A stretch of 64,000 nt of DNA from Callaeas wilsoni (lineage: Eukaryota; Chordata; Aves; Passeriformes; Callaeidae). Shown one piece after another: positions 36,663 to 48,914 of the stretch (position 1 is the stretch's first letter; every line of letters starts with the position of its first letter). The stretch is from contig VWPU01017678.1 of the NCBI GenBank assembly GCA_013398955.1, positions 1-64,000 of the forward strand, given 5' to 3'. The notes below the pieces were generated by a model, which was not told the DNA's origin, ran no database searches, and saw only the letters and a list, made by a program, of their open reading frames with translations. Made by a program: the position numbers and the translations under genes.

Positions 36663-36831
36663 TGGCACCACCGAGGCTCCGGCCAGCTCTGCATGCCTCC
36701 TCCAAAATCATCCGAACGTGAATTTTTTAATCTCCTAAAAAGCTTTTCTACCAGAAGAAATGTGTTCAGCAGCCAGGGAGCTTTGTCTTTTTTCTTCTCT
36801 GCATTCTGCATCTCTCAGTGTTGAAGCCTCT

Positions 36832-36880
36832 GCTAATTAATTAAGAATTAATTCATGGCAATTTCTTTAATTTTTAAAAA
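36832..36880. promoter_or_regulatory. AT-rich TAATTAATTAA cluster
   Basis: Contains TAATTAATTAAG and AATTAATTC back to back then tttaatttttaaa. These overlap several homeodomain cores. Short and AT-rich, so chance is possible. Confidence 0.2.
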
Positions 36881-37439
36881 TGGCTGGATCTAGCCACCTA
36901 CCCCCTCGCAGAGCTGCCTGCTGCTCCCTCCTCCCCTCTTGCAAATCTCGAACAAACAGAGCCTTGCTGCACAATCAACAGCTGCGTGGGAGGCAGAGCC
37001 AGCACTTTGCATACGATTCCAACCAAATACAGCGTGTTTGGGAAGCATGGGGACACCAAAGCCGACTCAAGGGGGACCAAGAGAGGTCATTGCCTGTGTT
37101 GAGCCCCCGCTGCTAAGATGCCCCCATGTGTCGGTGGCGCCTGTGCTGCTTTTCACAGCCCAAAAAATACCACAAGCAGGAGCAGGTGCTCCAGGGCAGC
37201 CCCCCAGGGTGCCAGCACCCGGGGTGGGTACCCAAGGGGAACATCAGAGGCAGAGAAGCAGGCAGGAGACAAGCTTTCACTCAATGTTCTGCCTGCAGCC
37301 GCTTGTCACTTCCACTTGCTGAGCCCAGCACCTGCTGGCTTTAAAATAAAATAAAATGAGGACAGAGAAGAAAGGAAGGTTTGGCTAAACATCTAAATTA
37401 GCCTTATTGTGCTGGGAGCTGAACTGGGCGTGAGGTAAA

Positions 37440-37620
37440 TCCATTCCCGCAGCACGGTGTGTCTGTACTGAGTGAGATGTTGAGGGATAAATGACTGTTT
37501 TTCATACATTATCATGGCCTGACAGCCATGAGGCAGACAGAGGTAGTGCAAAGGTGATAAATGAGAAAATTTCAGTTAACAAAGTGTAGTTGCCTCTCAT
37601 TAGGGGGAAAGGAGTTCCCT
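37440..37620. promoter_or_regulatory. candidate conserved non-coding element
   Basis: Evenly balanced unique DNA with two gataaatga cores (37486-37494, 37555-37563), tcatggcctgacagccatga (an imperfect inverted repeat with TGACAG in the middle) and a MAF/TAAT-like context. No coding frame or repeat signature. Function is inferred from texture only. Confidence 0.25.
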
Positions 37621-40600
37621 TTACTGCCAGTCCTTGGGCTTGTGCAGTTGGGATTGCTCTTGCCCTTCATTTCGCTTTTTTAAAAATGCCTGATAATTTG
37701 TTTCCTATTTACCTTTGCTTGCCAGGTTGATGGCATCGTACATGGGGTGGGTGCTGGATGTGGGGCTCTCTTGCTAGTGCTGGGTGTGTGCTTGGGGATG
37801 CTGGCGGGGGACGGAGATGCTCCTGGGGATGTCAATCAGGCAGATGTGCAAAAGGGGCTGCTCGGCGCTGTGGGAGCAAATCCCTGCTCCTCCAGGCGAG
37901 GGAGGGGGAAGAAGTGTCTCCCCGGCAATCAGCCAGAGCCAAGAAAGCAGGTCTTCAGCAGGAACCTGCAATATTAAATAGTCTTTTAATGAAAAATACA
38001 TCTGCTGTTGAGCTGCCTCGCAGCCCAAGATGCGGGCGTGCTTTTTGGTTTTGCAATAGTTGCTGCAGGACCTTTTATTTTACAATATTTGGAACAAAAC
38101 TGGAATCTATTTTTAATCCCTTCCCTTTCCCCCTTTCAGTCTTCTCTCATCACTCAGCCATCATGCTAACCCTGCAAAAGCTCAGTAAGGGTTTGGGAGA
38201 GGCCGAGGGCCAGGCTGGATGCCCAGTTTAGAACAGGAGGACAACCCATCCCTGCGTGGTCCCTGTGCCCAGTGACCCTGGCTGAGGCTGTCCTGCTCAG
38301 GGCTGCTTTGCAAAGACAGACGGAGCTTTGCCTGGCTGCCGTTTAGGAGCTCCAGCTTTTCAAGGAGGGGAGATTTTGTTTTTACTGCCAGATTTGGGAC
38401 AGACCAGGCAGGATCTCCTCAGCCTGGATTGCAGATTGTCTTATGGCAATCCTGCCCGGAGGCAGAGGTAAAGGCTGGGTCACAACAGTTTGCTCTTTGC
38501 TAATGCTTTTCATGCTGGGATTTCTTAGCAATTCCCAGAGAAACCAGCCATTGCAAAGCCCATCCTGCTGGCGAGGAGCAGAAGGGGCTGGGGAGGTGAG
38601 CTGAGGTCCTGCGCAGGGTATTTGTTAAAATGGTACATTTTAACATCCCTAGCGGTGGCGTTTGTGTGTTTGGGCAGCGTCTGGCCCTGCCAGTGCCATG
38701 GGCAGCCCCCGGGAGCTGCCTTGGCTTTCCTGCCACCCACTGCCTGCAGCCACAGAGGCCCCGTTTATCTGGAGCAATGAGCGACTTTAGAAAAATAACA
38801 GTAAAGAAAAGGTATGTGAGAAACATCTGTGAAATAATAACAAGATCCTGGGGATGGAGCTGCTTTCATCTGGGAGCTTTGTGAACTGCAGGTTGTTCCT
38901 GTCCCTTGTTAGAGAGGGAGCCGGGCAGCGATGCCCGCTCAGATCTTTCTTTCCTTTCAAGATCTCCCATGGCATCCCACAGGCTGGCGAGCCTGGGCCT
39001 TGCCAGCACATCCCTCCTGCTGCCCGCTGCTGAACTGGTTTTTAATCCCTCTAATCAACCCCACATCCAAGCCCAGTGGCGGTAGGAGAGCTGGGTTCAT
39101 CCGGGGCTATCGTGCCTCCCTGCCATCTTATATCCCAAGTGAGGAATGTGGCAGGGCTGGGAGCTATGGAGTGTGGAAACCCCATGTCTGGCCTAGCTTT
39201 GTAAGGCTGAGCTGCCAGGTTTGCAGCCAGTCTCCTCCCAGCCAGGGTAAATGATGCTTTACGCTTGTGCCAGGTCTGGTCCAGGCCCTCGGGGAATACC
39301 CAAGCAGTGCAAGTGCTGGCAGGCACTGTGTGCCTTTCTAGCTGGCTGGAAAATGTCCATCAAAACTTCATTTCCTGGGAAAAAAATCTGGTCTGGCCAA
39401 GCTAAAACACCTGTGGGACTCTGCGTTGAAACCTGCGGAGGCTTTTGATGCTCCCACATTGGTGCAGAGGAGTGTGGACTCTCAGGGCTGGACTAGAGAG
39501 AGCTGCCCCCATGAACAGCCCTGTGAGCAGCCCCAGAGCAGAGTAAAATATAACGGGACCCCACTGGCAGGTGCTGGGGAGCAGGAAGGAGGATGGGGGG
39601 CTCAGGATTAGACATGGAAAGCCCAGTGCTGGCCATGCCTTGGGCAGAGCTGGTGTTTCCACATGAACCCACATCGCTCTGCCCTGCTGCAGTGCCTGCC
39701 TGGCTGTTAATGTGTGGTTATTTGCACATGGCTTGTGAGGGCTTTCAGTGTGGTCCCTGGTTGGACTTTTCCTATAATAAAATAATTTGCTGCTCTGGAA
39801 AGAGGTGCTCCTGCGAGCGAGGATTAAGGTGTATTTCAGTGTTTGCCTCTTGGTCTGTGGCATGCAGGGACATGTGGGTAAAAGGAGCTGTGTCTGATTT
39901 TGAGGCTCAGTAGCTGAAATGCCTTGAGCTCAGGAGAGGAGAGATTTCTGCAGATTGCTGGAGCTAAAAGGTGGGGGGCTGTGGAGGAGGAACTGTGTCA
40001 GGCCCAGGTCACATCCACAAGGTGGGCTGGGGGTCTTGCGGACTTGTTGTCACCTTGGAAATGAAAGGAGAGGTGCTCTTCTGAGCCTCCAAGAGCATGT
40101 TTGGACACCAGTGAAACATCCACGATGTGATTTCAGGTGTGGATACACAAACTCACACGAGAGCAGGATGCGGCCCAGGCTCTCTGGTGGGGATGCAGGA
40201 GGCCAGAAGCAGAGTGCTTTAAGGCTAATGAAGACAGCCTAGAAGATGATTAGCTTTGCAAGCAGCATCCTTGTGTGCTGGAAGCAGGGGTATTATGAAG
40301 TGCACGCTAAGCCCTTGGAGACCTCTGGAGCAGGAGTGATCCGCGTGTCACGGCGCTGTTGTTGGAAAGGGTGGCTTCACTGCCTATCATCTGGCTTTGC
40401 TGACTTAGCTCCGTGGACCATCGCCAAACACAAAGCATCTTCTCCTTGGCCCTTGCCAACCCACCTACTTGGAGTGGGTGATGATTTGTTTGTTCCTCAG
40501 CTCAGCTGGAAAAAATTAGTGTCCTTGTGGGAGGGTGGGAAGAGAGAGCATTGCAGGGTGGCACCTCCTGAGGAAAGAAGCGGATTGCTGGGCTCGGGTG

Positions 40601-43600
40601 TTCAGCTGGAGCCATGTTCAGTGTCCCACTGCCATCTCAAGGTGGTTCTGTTGGGCTCCTGCAGACTGGGTTGGGCTGGGGCAGCACTGCCTGTCGGGTT
40701 TGGTCAGCTCATCCCCTCCAAGGTCCTGAGGGAGCTGCACACCGTGGCAGAGCCCCCCATCTTCACTCTTGGGGGGCGTGGGGGTGCTCTTGCTCGGCCT
40801 GAACCCGCCCGGAGCAGCCAGGCTCTCCTCGGTGTGCTGCCACTTCCCCCAGGCTCAGCCCCACTCAGCTTTCCCGGTGCTGGTGTGGCGCAGAATGAGG
40901 CGTAGTTCCCTTCCAGGCTCCTGACGCTGTCAAGGCAGGGAGTGCTTGTCACGCTCCTGGTGGGGATGGGAAGCATCCTTTGGACTTGGCACTGTATCCG
41001 TGCATCCCTGCAGAGCTGTGCTGCTCAGGGGGTGGCTCCCCGGGGCTCCAACAGCAGCCGTGCTGGCAGTGCCTGTGGCTGCCAGCCTTCCTGCTGCTGC
41101 TGATCCAGCTGCGGATTCCCCTTGGTGCCGCCACTAACATAAATCCCCAAGTCCCTTCTGTGTCAGACACAGACATGCAGTGGTTGCTTTGCAATGAATT
41201 AGGTTTTAGGGGCTTTTTAAAGAAAAAAGCTGGAAAGCATGTCTTTGGCCCCAGAACGGCTGCCCAAAGAACAGCAGCAGGAAGGAGGGGGAAGGTGCTG
41301 TGCAGGGAGAGGGGAGATCTCAAATGGAGACAAGGGGTGTGGGAGGGTAAGACTGCCCTGGCTGCCTCCCCGAGCAGCCAGCATCCCTCCCTCTCTGCCG
41401 GCAGCCCCACCACTGCCAAGGCTGAGAGGAGATTTGCTGCTGTGGCTGCCAGCTGCCCCGCCGCCTCTCCCAGGCAGGAAAGCTGTGGAGCAACTGGAAT
41501 TCTGATTCCCTGGGGACTTGTGAGAGCAGCATCACTCCAGGTCAAGGATTAAATCCATTTCAGAGAAGCACTTGGGGGAAAGCACTGGACGCGATGCACA
41601 CGGACGCCGATGCATTAAAACCATTTCCTGTGGAGATCTTCCACAAGGCAAGCAGGCAGAGGGGTTGGGCACAAACCCATCCCCAGAACTGCTCCAGCAC
41701 TAATGGCTTGCCCAGCAAGCCGGGGGCATCCTGGTCATCAGCCTGGTGCTGGCTGGAGGAAAGAACCCTCCAGCCCTCAGCCTGCAGCCCCTCTGAGGCC
41801 AGAGGTGGCTGAGACCCTTCCCCTCACCGTGCCCCTGGGTCCCGTGGGGCCAAGCTGCTGCTCCACCAGCAGGTTATCAAACCTGGGGAGGTTTTTCCAG
41901 CCGCTTCAGTTCCAGCCACAAGTGTTGCACAAGTAAAAAAAAATCCATTTAGAGCTCTGACCACAGATGGGTCCCTGGAAGGTGGCGTTTTCTTGCTGCG
42001 CTCCGACGCGCAGCTGGGACGGCTGCCGGCACACGAGGTACAGGCAGGTGCAGGCAGGCGTGCTGTGCCACTTTCTTCCTAGGTGTTGCCTGACAACTGA
42101 GAGGATGCAGAGAGCCTTAGAAAACTTGCCAGATTAGTAGTCCTTTCCCAGAATGAGTTCTGGAGTCGAAGCAATCAGCCATTCTGATTTGCTTTGAAAA
42201 ACATGTATTTTCAGTCTTCATGTATTTTTCCCTTCTCTTCCCTTCCATCTTGCATCCCCACACACTTCCTTTCATTCCCCTCCTTCCTCCTCCTTTTCAT
42301 GAGCTATTTTCAAATGCCAGGAAGGGCGAGATCTGAGGGGAGGAGGAGTAACTGAAAAAAAAAAAAAAAAGGGTGGGAAAATTATTTCACACATTTATGG
42401 GAAAAAAAAAAAAAAGAAGGTGTGGGTGTGGGGAAAGAGAACAGTTCCAGTTCCCAGAAGACAAAAAGCAACTTCATTCATTTCCCAACATAATTTTATC
42501 AGGTAGGAAGGCTTGGTTACATTTCTGCAGCCCTACAGTTCCCAGAGATGGTCCAAGTTCTCCCTCCTGCTGTGTTGCGCTGACCTGGCGCAGGTTTGGT
42601 ATTGCGGCTTTGGTACCGGGAAACTGGGATAGGAGGATGCCAAAAGGGGGGAAAAGAGAGGATGAGCTTCTGGAAAACATGGCTTTGATTAAGCCAAACT
42701 TGGCCCTGGGAAGGGTAGGGGAGATGTTGCAAATATCACCAGCTTCACAGGAAGCATTTTTTCACACAAGGACAGTATGTTGGATGATTTCCCGTGTTTA
42801 ATAAATAGGATTAAACCCGGCGACAACAGCTTTTGCTGGGAACTAGGAGTTCGGGTTGTCATAAACTTTTTAGATGGCAAAATCTCCTTATGCTCAATTG
42901 TTTTTTCATCTCACTGCTAAAACTGGAAATAACTGTTTTGGCTTGTCCAACCATTCTTGAAACGTGATTTGTTTGGCTCTCTGACTCTCAGCCACTGGAA
43001 AAGGGAAATAACCCAAATCCTCAAGGAAGCTTTTCTGAGTAGCTCACTACTGAGATGCTGGAGGTGATGCTGGAGGACTGCTGCTCTGGCTGTCCCACAT
43101 TGAAGTCCTGTCCCCTTCATGCCATGGAGCTTTGGAGAAGGCCCTGGACAGGAGGAATTTGGAGATCCAGCAGCAGGCATTAGCCTGCCCATCTCCTGTG
43201 GGTGAGCCTGGGATCTTGGAGCAGGCTGGCATTTCACACCTTGGCGAGGGTGACATTTTCTTCGCAGCTTTTCCATGTTCGGAAGATGGCATTTCACCCC
43301 AAGAGGAAGCTGGTATTTATAAGGCAGGGCACTGGCATTTCATTCATTGTTACCATCCAGTGATTCAGACAAGGGCTCTTAGCCGGAAAGGTCAGCTGGG
43401 TCTCTGCTGTTCTTTGCTGCTTTTCTTTCTTTTTCCTTTTTTTTTTTCCCCTAAGGGGAAGAGGGAAAAACAAAGCCAAGTCACATGCCAGAACTGCTGA
43501 TTGCATTTTTCTTGCCTTGAAAATTAAGGTGTGCTAAGCTACATAAAAGCTAGGATTTTTCAAAGTCCACCTTGCAAGGGTGTCTTTGGAGAGGTCCTTA

Positions 43601-46440
43601 TTTTGCTTTGGGTTCCGAAGGCGCAACCCAGAGCCTGGTGCTGGCACGACGTGAGTGGGTGGCAGCAGCGTTTGCCCCAGTGCTGTGCCAGTGCTCGTCA
43701 TCGCCCCAGTTATCCTGCAGCATCCTCTTTCTTGGAGGTGAAGCCCATGTGAGCCTCAAACTCCCATCTTTTCTGGCCAAACACCAGGTTTTCTCCCCAG
43801 GGCTGAGGAGCAGGATGGGAAAATCAAGTGCAGGTCCCCTCTGTGACTATGGGGCTCTTGTTGGACTGGGGCAATCTAGACACTGCCAGGGCCTGTGAAA
43901 CATAAATAAAATCAATAAGAAGCTGTTAAATTGTGCCTGAACCTCGCAAGGAACAGCGTGGGGAGTGCTGGCTGCAGAGATGTATCTGCTGCCACTCCGC
44001 GGGCTGTGGCACATTCATTAAGCATCTTTAAGATGGATACACCCCCCAGTTCACCTCCTGCAAAAGCCTGGGAATTTATTTCCTCCCGAACCGTGCCATC
44101 AATCACTGGTGACAGCACCGCCTCGGCACCGCGTGGCTCAGCCGCGGAATAGCCGGAGAGGCATCGGGCTGGCTGCCCTGCCACACTGGGAGGGGGCTGC
44201 CTCGGACCCCCAGGCCCTGCCTGTGAACAGAGGGATCCCATTCCCTTGCTCTCCGCACAGCCGCTGGGGCAAAGGCTGTCTGGCACCACAAATGCATTCG
44301 TGCACCTTTTCTGTGCTGTTCAGGACCCCGCTGCCTCGTGCTGGCCTGCAGACTGTCCCTGCTTCTCTTGGCTATCCTGCATCCACCCCTAATCCCCACA
44401 GGCCGACGGCTCGGAGAGGAGTTGATGGTCCCACCTCTTCTCTCCCCTCTGTGCATCTCCCTGTGATCCTGGCCCCTTCCTTGGCACCTGGCTCCGCTCC
44501 CAGCCCTGCATTCGGTGCTTGCTGGGTGGATGCAGGGAGCTCCCAGGGCCCTGCACTGTGCGTGTAAATGTGAGAGCCTGAAGTCTTGGCAGAAGAATTT
44601 TGCTGTGCCTGACTTGATGCTCGTAGCTTTTATCAGAGCAGCCAGACAGGAGCAGGACAAATCCAGCGATCCGGGGCAGTGTGGGGGATGCCGACTGATG
44701 TCTGAGCTGCTTTGCTTCCCCTCCCTTCTCCGCCTGCTCTGTTAGTGATGCTCTGGACTGGAAAGATGTGACAGGTCCACTTAGCAGGAGGAAAGACCAG
44801 CTGGAGGGGGCTGAGCGACCCTCCTGCCCTGCACCCAGCTCCCCCTGCCCAGCCCTGCCTGGGCCCCATCCTTCCTGGTGCTGACATTTCACCCTCCAGT
44901 GCTTTCAGCTGTCGGCCAAGCTGCACATTGCTTCAATTTATGTAGAGGCCTCAGTTTTACTTCTTCCTGCAATTTCTTCTGATGCCTTTAATTTTTTCCC
45001 CCCTATCAGCTGGGAACCTACAGATTATCCCATAAGAGCAGAATAAAGACTTGTCAACCTTTCTTACGTGCTCCTTGAGATGAAAATAACTTCCTGAACC
45101 CCTTATAATGCTTTATTTTCTGCCACTTCTGCTACTCTGAGTATAATTTGACTGACTAAAGGATCTTGAAGCTAAGGGAAAAAAAGATAAAGTAGACTAA
45201 TAATAATAATGGTAAAAACTGCTCTGAGAGGCTGATAAGGGCCTGGAGATTCACACACCAGCCTCGACTGCCAGGGCAGGTGTGAGCCTGGCTTTTGTTC
45301 CCCAGCTCCATAAGCCAGTGCTGGGGTTGGGGACAGCCGGTCTCTGCAAAAATGGGATGTTTTTCAAGAGAAGAAAGGTATTGTGTCCCCTGTGATATGG
45401 AAATGAGCAGGGAGGTGAGGGCAGGGAGAGAGGATTTCTGATGGTAATGAGGTTTTACACTGGCTTTCTTGCCTTGCCTCCATCCCTCCCTTTCAACTGT
45501 AGGATAGGGTTTCAAAGGCTGTTGTATTCTTTTCCTTGGATTATTTGTCATGTTTTTTTTTAACTTGCCCGTTGTGGTTTTTAAAGATAAAAGGTGGGAG
45601 CCGAAATGGAGGAGAATTTTCCTTCCCCTTCTTTGGAAGGGCTGGGAGATGCTGCAGGAGTTACAGGTGCTGATGTGAGGGTGCTGTGAGTTCTCATAGG
45701 CAGGTCAGAAGCACTTGGGAATGCATTTCCTCTCCCACCTGTCCCACAGCCTCAGCGTGGCCGGAGAGGGATGTGACCTGCTGGAGCGAAGGCTGGTGCC
45801 AAACCTGAGACCGTGGTGGCTGTGCCATCCCCAAGCACCGTGTCACAGCTCTGTAGCCCTGGTGGAAACCAACCCCTCCACAGCTGTATTCCACTTGTAA
45901 CTCTTGGACATTGCTTGTGGCACCTCCTTTGGAGAAACAGCCTCTCTTTCCCTTGACATAGATGAAGGCTGAGTATTCCTCTTGTTCCTAACTCAGCTGC
46001 TGCAGTATTCCTTGTGACTGTCCAGCAGCTGGGCCTTATTTTAGTCCAAGTTTGCCTAGATTCCAGCCTCCAGCCACTAACTCTTGTCCAGAATTTATCT
46101 GCTGCCTTGAGGAATGCTCTGTATTCCAAAGCCCTTCCTCTTGATGGAACAGACTGGACACAAACTTCGTGTGCAAACAGTTTCTGGTGGAATACTGAGG
46201 CTTGGGCTGAGTTCACTTTGTTGTGTAAAACATGGGCTCTTTGCTGAAAAGGTGAACTTTCTCCTCTGCAAAGCGAACGAGGGAACATGGAGGGATCTGA
46301 AGCTGTTCCTGGGCAGGGGCAGGGCTGCTGTTGGCTCTGTGTTGCCACTGAATTCCTGCAGGGCCGGCAGTGCAGTGAGAGCCTCAGCAGCGAGGGCAGC
46401 CGGGCTGGGCTCCACTGTCAGTGCTTTTCATCCGTTGTTG
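37621..46440. other. unique non-coding DNA
   Basis: Nine kilobases without a recognisable exon, RNA gene or transposon. Open frames up to 219 codons (40246-40905) overlap frames on the opposite strand and carry no domain. A-rich tracts occur at 42353-42370 and 42403-42416, a T run at about 43438-43449 and AT-rich DNA at 44935-45180. The interval is probably intronic or intergenic. Confidence 0.4.
42353..42418. repeat. paired poly-A tracts
   Basis: Two A runs of 14-16 bases flank gggtgggaaaattatttcac. Simple sequence; no LINE tail signature is attached. Confidence 0.85.
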
Positions 46441-46464
46441 ATGTGAGGAACTTCACAGGGGAGC

Positions 46465-46539
46465 TGCCTGCCCCTCCTGCCCCTCCTGCCCCTCCTGCCC
46501 CTCCTGCCCCTCCTGCCCCTGCTGTCTCTCCTGCCCTGC
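46465..46539. repeat. 9 bp minisatellite (CTGCCCCTC)n
   Basis: About six perfect ctgcccctc units, then a diverged end. Because 9 is a multiple of three, a forward frame reads as Pro-Ala-Pro repeats (46287-46544), which is not evidence for a gene. Confidence 0.95.
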
Positions 46540-47039
46540 AGTGAAGGAGCACTGAAACGTGGCTGCTTTCAGAAAATGCTGATTCAAATGAGCTCTGCCA
46601 GGCTGCCGTGGGTCAAGAGGGCTCCCGGGTCAAATCCACGCTTTGGGCAGGAGCTGCAAGCAAAGATGCCTCATGGTGAGCTGTGCTGGTGTTTATTCCG
46701 GAGCTCCCTTTCTAGCTGAAGCCCTTGAGCTGTGCTGGTGTTGCTCCCCCCCTGCCCAGCAAACATTGCTGCTCAGCTGTTTGGTTTTATCCCTTCCTAA
46801 TTTTACAAGAAGTGACAGTAAATCTATCCTGTACGCACAGGACTTTGTGGGGTGTTTAAACAATCATTCACATCCAGATGCGGTGATGGCTTTGGGGTAT
46901 CTCCTGGCAATGTGGGTTGGTGTGGGATATATCATGCTGTGAAAGTTAATGTTCAGAGTCTGATATTCAATCTGCAAGAGCAGGAGAGCACTTGGCCAAG
47001 AGCTGTGCTGTGTGGGGTGATCCCATCGCCTGTGGGTGC

Positions 47040-47107
47040 CTGGGGTGTCAGGGGTGTCACCAAGGGGTGTCACCAAGGGGTGTCACCAAGGGGTGTCAGG
47101 GGTGTCT
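47040..47107. repeat. 13 bp tandem repeat (accaaggggtgtc)
   Basis: Three perfect accaaggggtgtc units flanked by caggggtgtc variants on both sides. Minisatellite. Confidence 0.9.
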
Positions 47108-48499
47108 CAGACCTTCCTGCAGATACTGCCATTGAAGGGCTCCCGAGGGTACATGCACAGCTTGTCTCCACATCCAAAAAGACCATTTTTTGGATGAGAG
47201 GAGGAGGAGGAGGAGGGGGAGCAAGGGGACGTGGCAGAGGAAGATAAGGCTGTGGAGCGGAGGATTTGTGGGAAGTTAATGGGCATTGAATTGGCATTAT
47301 GCCCCAGCAAGTTCTCATTTCCCTGCCTCTGTGCTGGCTCATCGCCACTCCAGAGCAGGCAGGGAGCAGGATGCACCCACAGCTGGGGGCTGTGCCCCAG
47401 AACATCATGGCCAGGGAGTGCAGGGAGCCAGAGTTTGTGGCCCTGGGACCCTGAGCACACAGCAGGTGGCAAAAGGGATAAAGCAGAGGAAAATGAGGTT
47501 GCTTCACTGCTGCCCCGTGGGTGATGCTGAGGGAGATGCTCCATTTTAAATCAAACTCAGATCAAAGTGGAGATGGCTCCTCTGCTGCTTGGGGATGCAT
47601 AAGGCTGTGTCTGAGCTCATAACGTAAGGGCAGCTTTTACTACTCAAAGCCATCTCCCTGCTCTGCTTCACTCCTCAATGCTCTCACAACAACCCACTAT
47701 TTGCTCTGCTTCATATTCTGTTGGCTTGGAAGAGCTGGAGGGAGATTGCCATGGCTTTCCTGCCGGGCAGGAGTGGTGGCGGGGCTTGGCCTCTGCCTGC
47801 TCTGAACTGGGCAGGGTGCTGGCCATAGGAGAGTTATTTTTGAGGCTTCCTTAGCTTCTAGCACTGGGACAGGGTATTCCCCCCATTAGCTCAACCTGCA
47901 CCCCCAGGGTAAGTCTCCGATGAGGAGCCAAGGTGCAGCAGGGCTGGGGACTGGCAGCACAGTCCGGCCCGGTGGGAAGCACTGCAACTTCCCTCTCCAT
48001 GGGGCAGAGAGAGGCCTTCACCTCAGCCAAAGCAGAAATGCCCCAGTGTTGTTATTAGCTCTCCGGCTCAGGGATAACAGCTCTTCTCCTGTGCCTCCTG
48101 AGCACTCTCAGAAGCAGCACCATGACTGCTTAAGTCCTTCCCTGTGTCCCCTGCGTCCTCGACACGCCACCCTGGGGAGGGCTCAGCAGTCCAGGACCAT
48201 GACAGCAGTGCTTGGCATAGGGTCAGGAGCATCCGTGATGGGGCACGCTGGGTTTGGGAGCCACTGGTGAGGGGTCAGCCCTGGGGATGTGGCTGCAGGG
48301 GCTTTGGCCCCGGCACCTGCACTCGCCCTCCTTCATGTCCCCCACGCAGAGCTCAGAGCTGCCTGGGAGAGGTCTGAGAGCAGCAAGGGGATGTGGTGGG
48401 ACGGTCACCTGCAGGCCAGACCCTGCCTGGTCCAGTGGTTTCTGCAAGACTTTTTCCCTGCTCTCATTGCCTTGCTCAGGCCTGGATGGATGAAATGGA

Positions 48500-48843
48500 C
48501 TTTACAGCCCCAAATCCCTTAATCTCCAGTATACTTAGCAGTATTAGCCAGACTACAGAAGTCATATACACAGTAATTGCACTCAGTGGAGGACACTCTC
48601 ACAATTTCCTGCTGGAAGGAAACGTGTTATTCATTTTCCCGTCTCCCACCCATCTATGCAGAAGTACATTGGAGCCATGATAGGGATACGTTGAACATGC
48701 AGAGAAATGTCACAGCTGAAATACAACCTGCTCTCCTGGCAATTAACCCAGGCAGCCTCGCAGAAGCTATGCTGGGTGAAATCTGCTCAAAGTGGGGCCT
48801 AAAACTTCAGCACATCTTAGCTACTAATGCTAAGCAAGTTATG
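48500..48843 (-). other. possible remainder of the 3' LTR, boundary unresolved
   Basis: AT-richer than its left flank and continuous with the LTR start at 48844-48874. A forward 92-codon frame (48577-48855) has no domain. There is no second copy of the LTR body in the window to compare with, so I cannot say where LTR ends and host DNA begins. Confidence 0.35.
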
Positions 48844-48874
48844 CTAAGCAATTAATATCCTTTACTTCTTTACA
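48844..48874 (-). repeat. 3' LTR start remnant
   Basis: 31 bases beginning TG on the minus strand, 28/31 identical to 51342-51372. The LTR should continue toward lower coordinates. About 40 more bases (48800-48843, repeated gctaagca and gctaata) look LTR-like, but an end in CA with a matching target duplication was not found by eye. Confidence 0.7.
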
Positions 48875-48890
48875 GCCCTCCCTTTGTTTT
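48875..48890 (-). other. polypurine tract before the 3' LTR
   Basis: On the minus strand aaaacaaagggagggc ends exactly where TGTAAAG begins. A purine run next to TG at the LTR start is the primer site for plus-strand DNA synthesis. It lies 25 bases after the env stop, as in intact retroviruses. Confidence 0.75.
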
Positions 48891-48914
48891 TATTAAGCAT
48901 CCCTGCTAATACAT

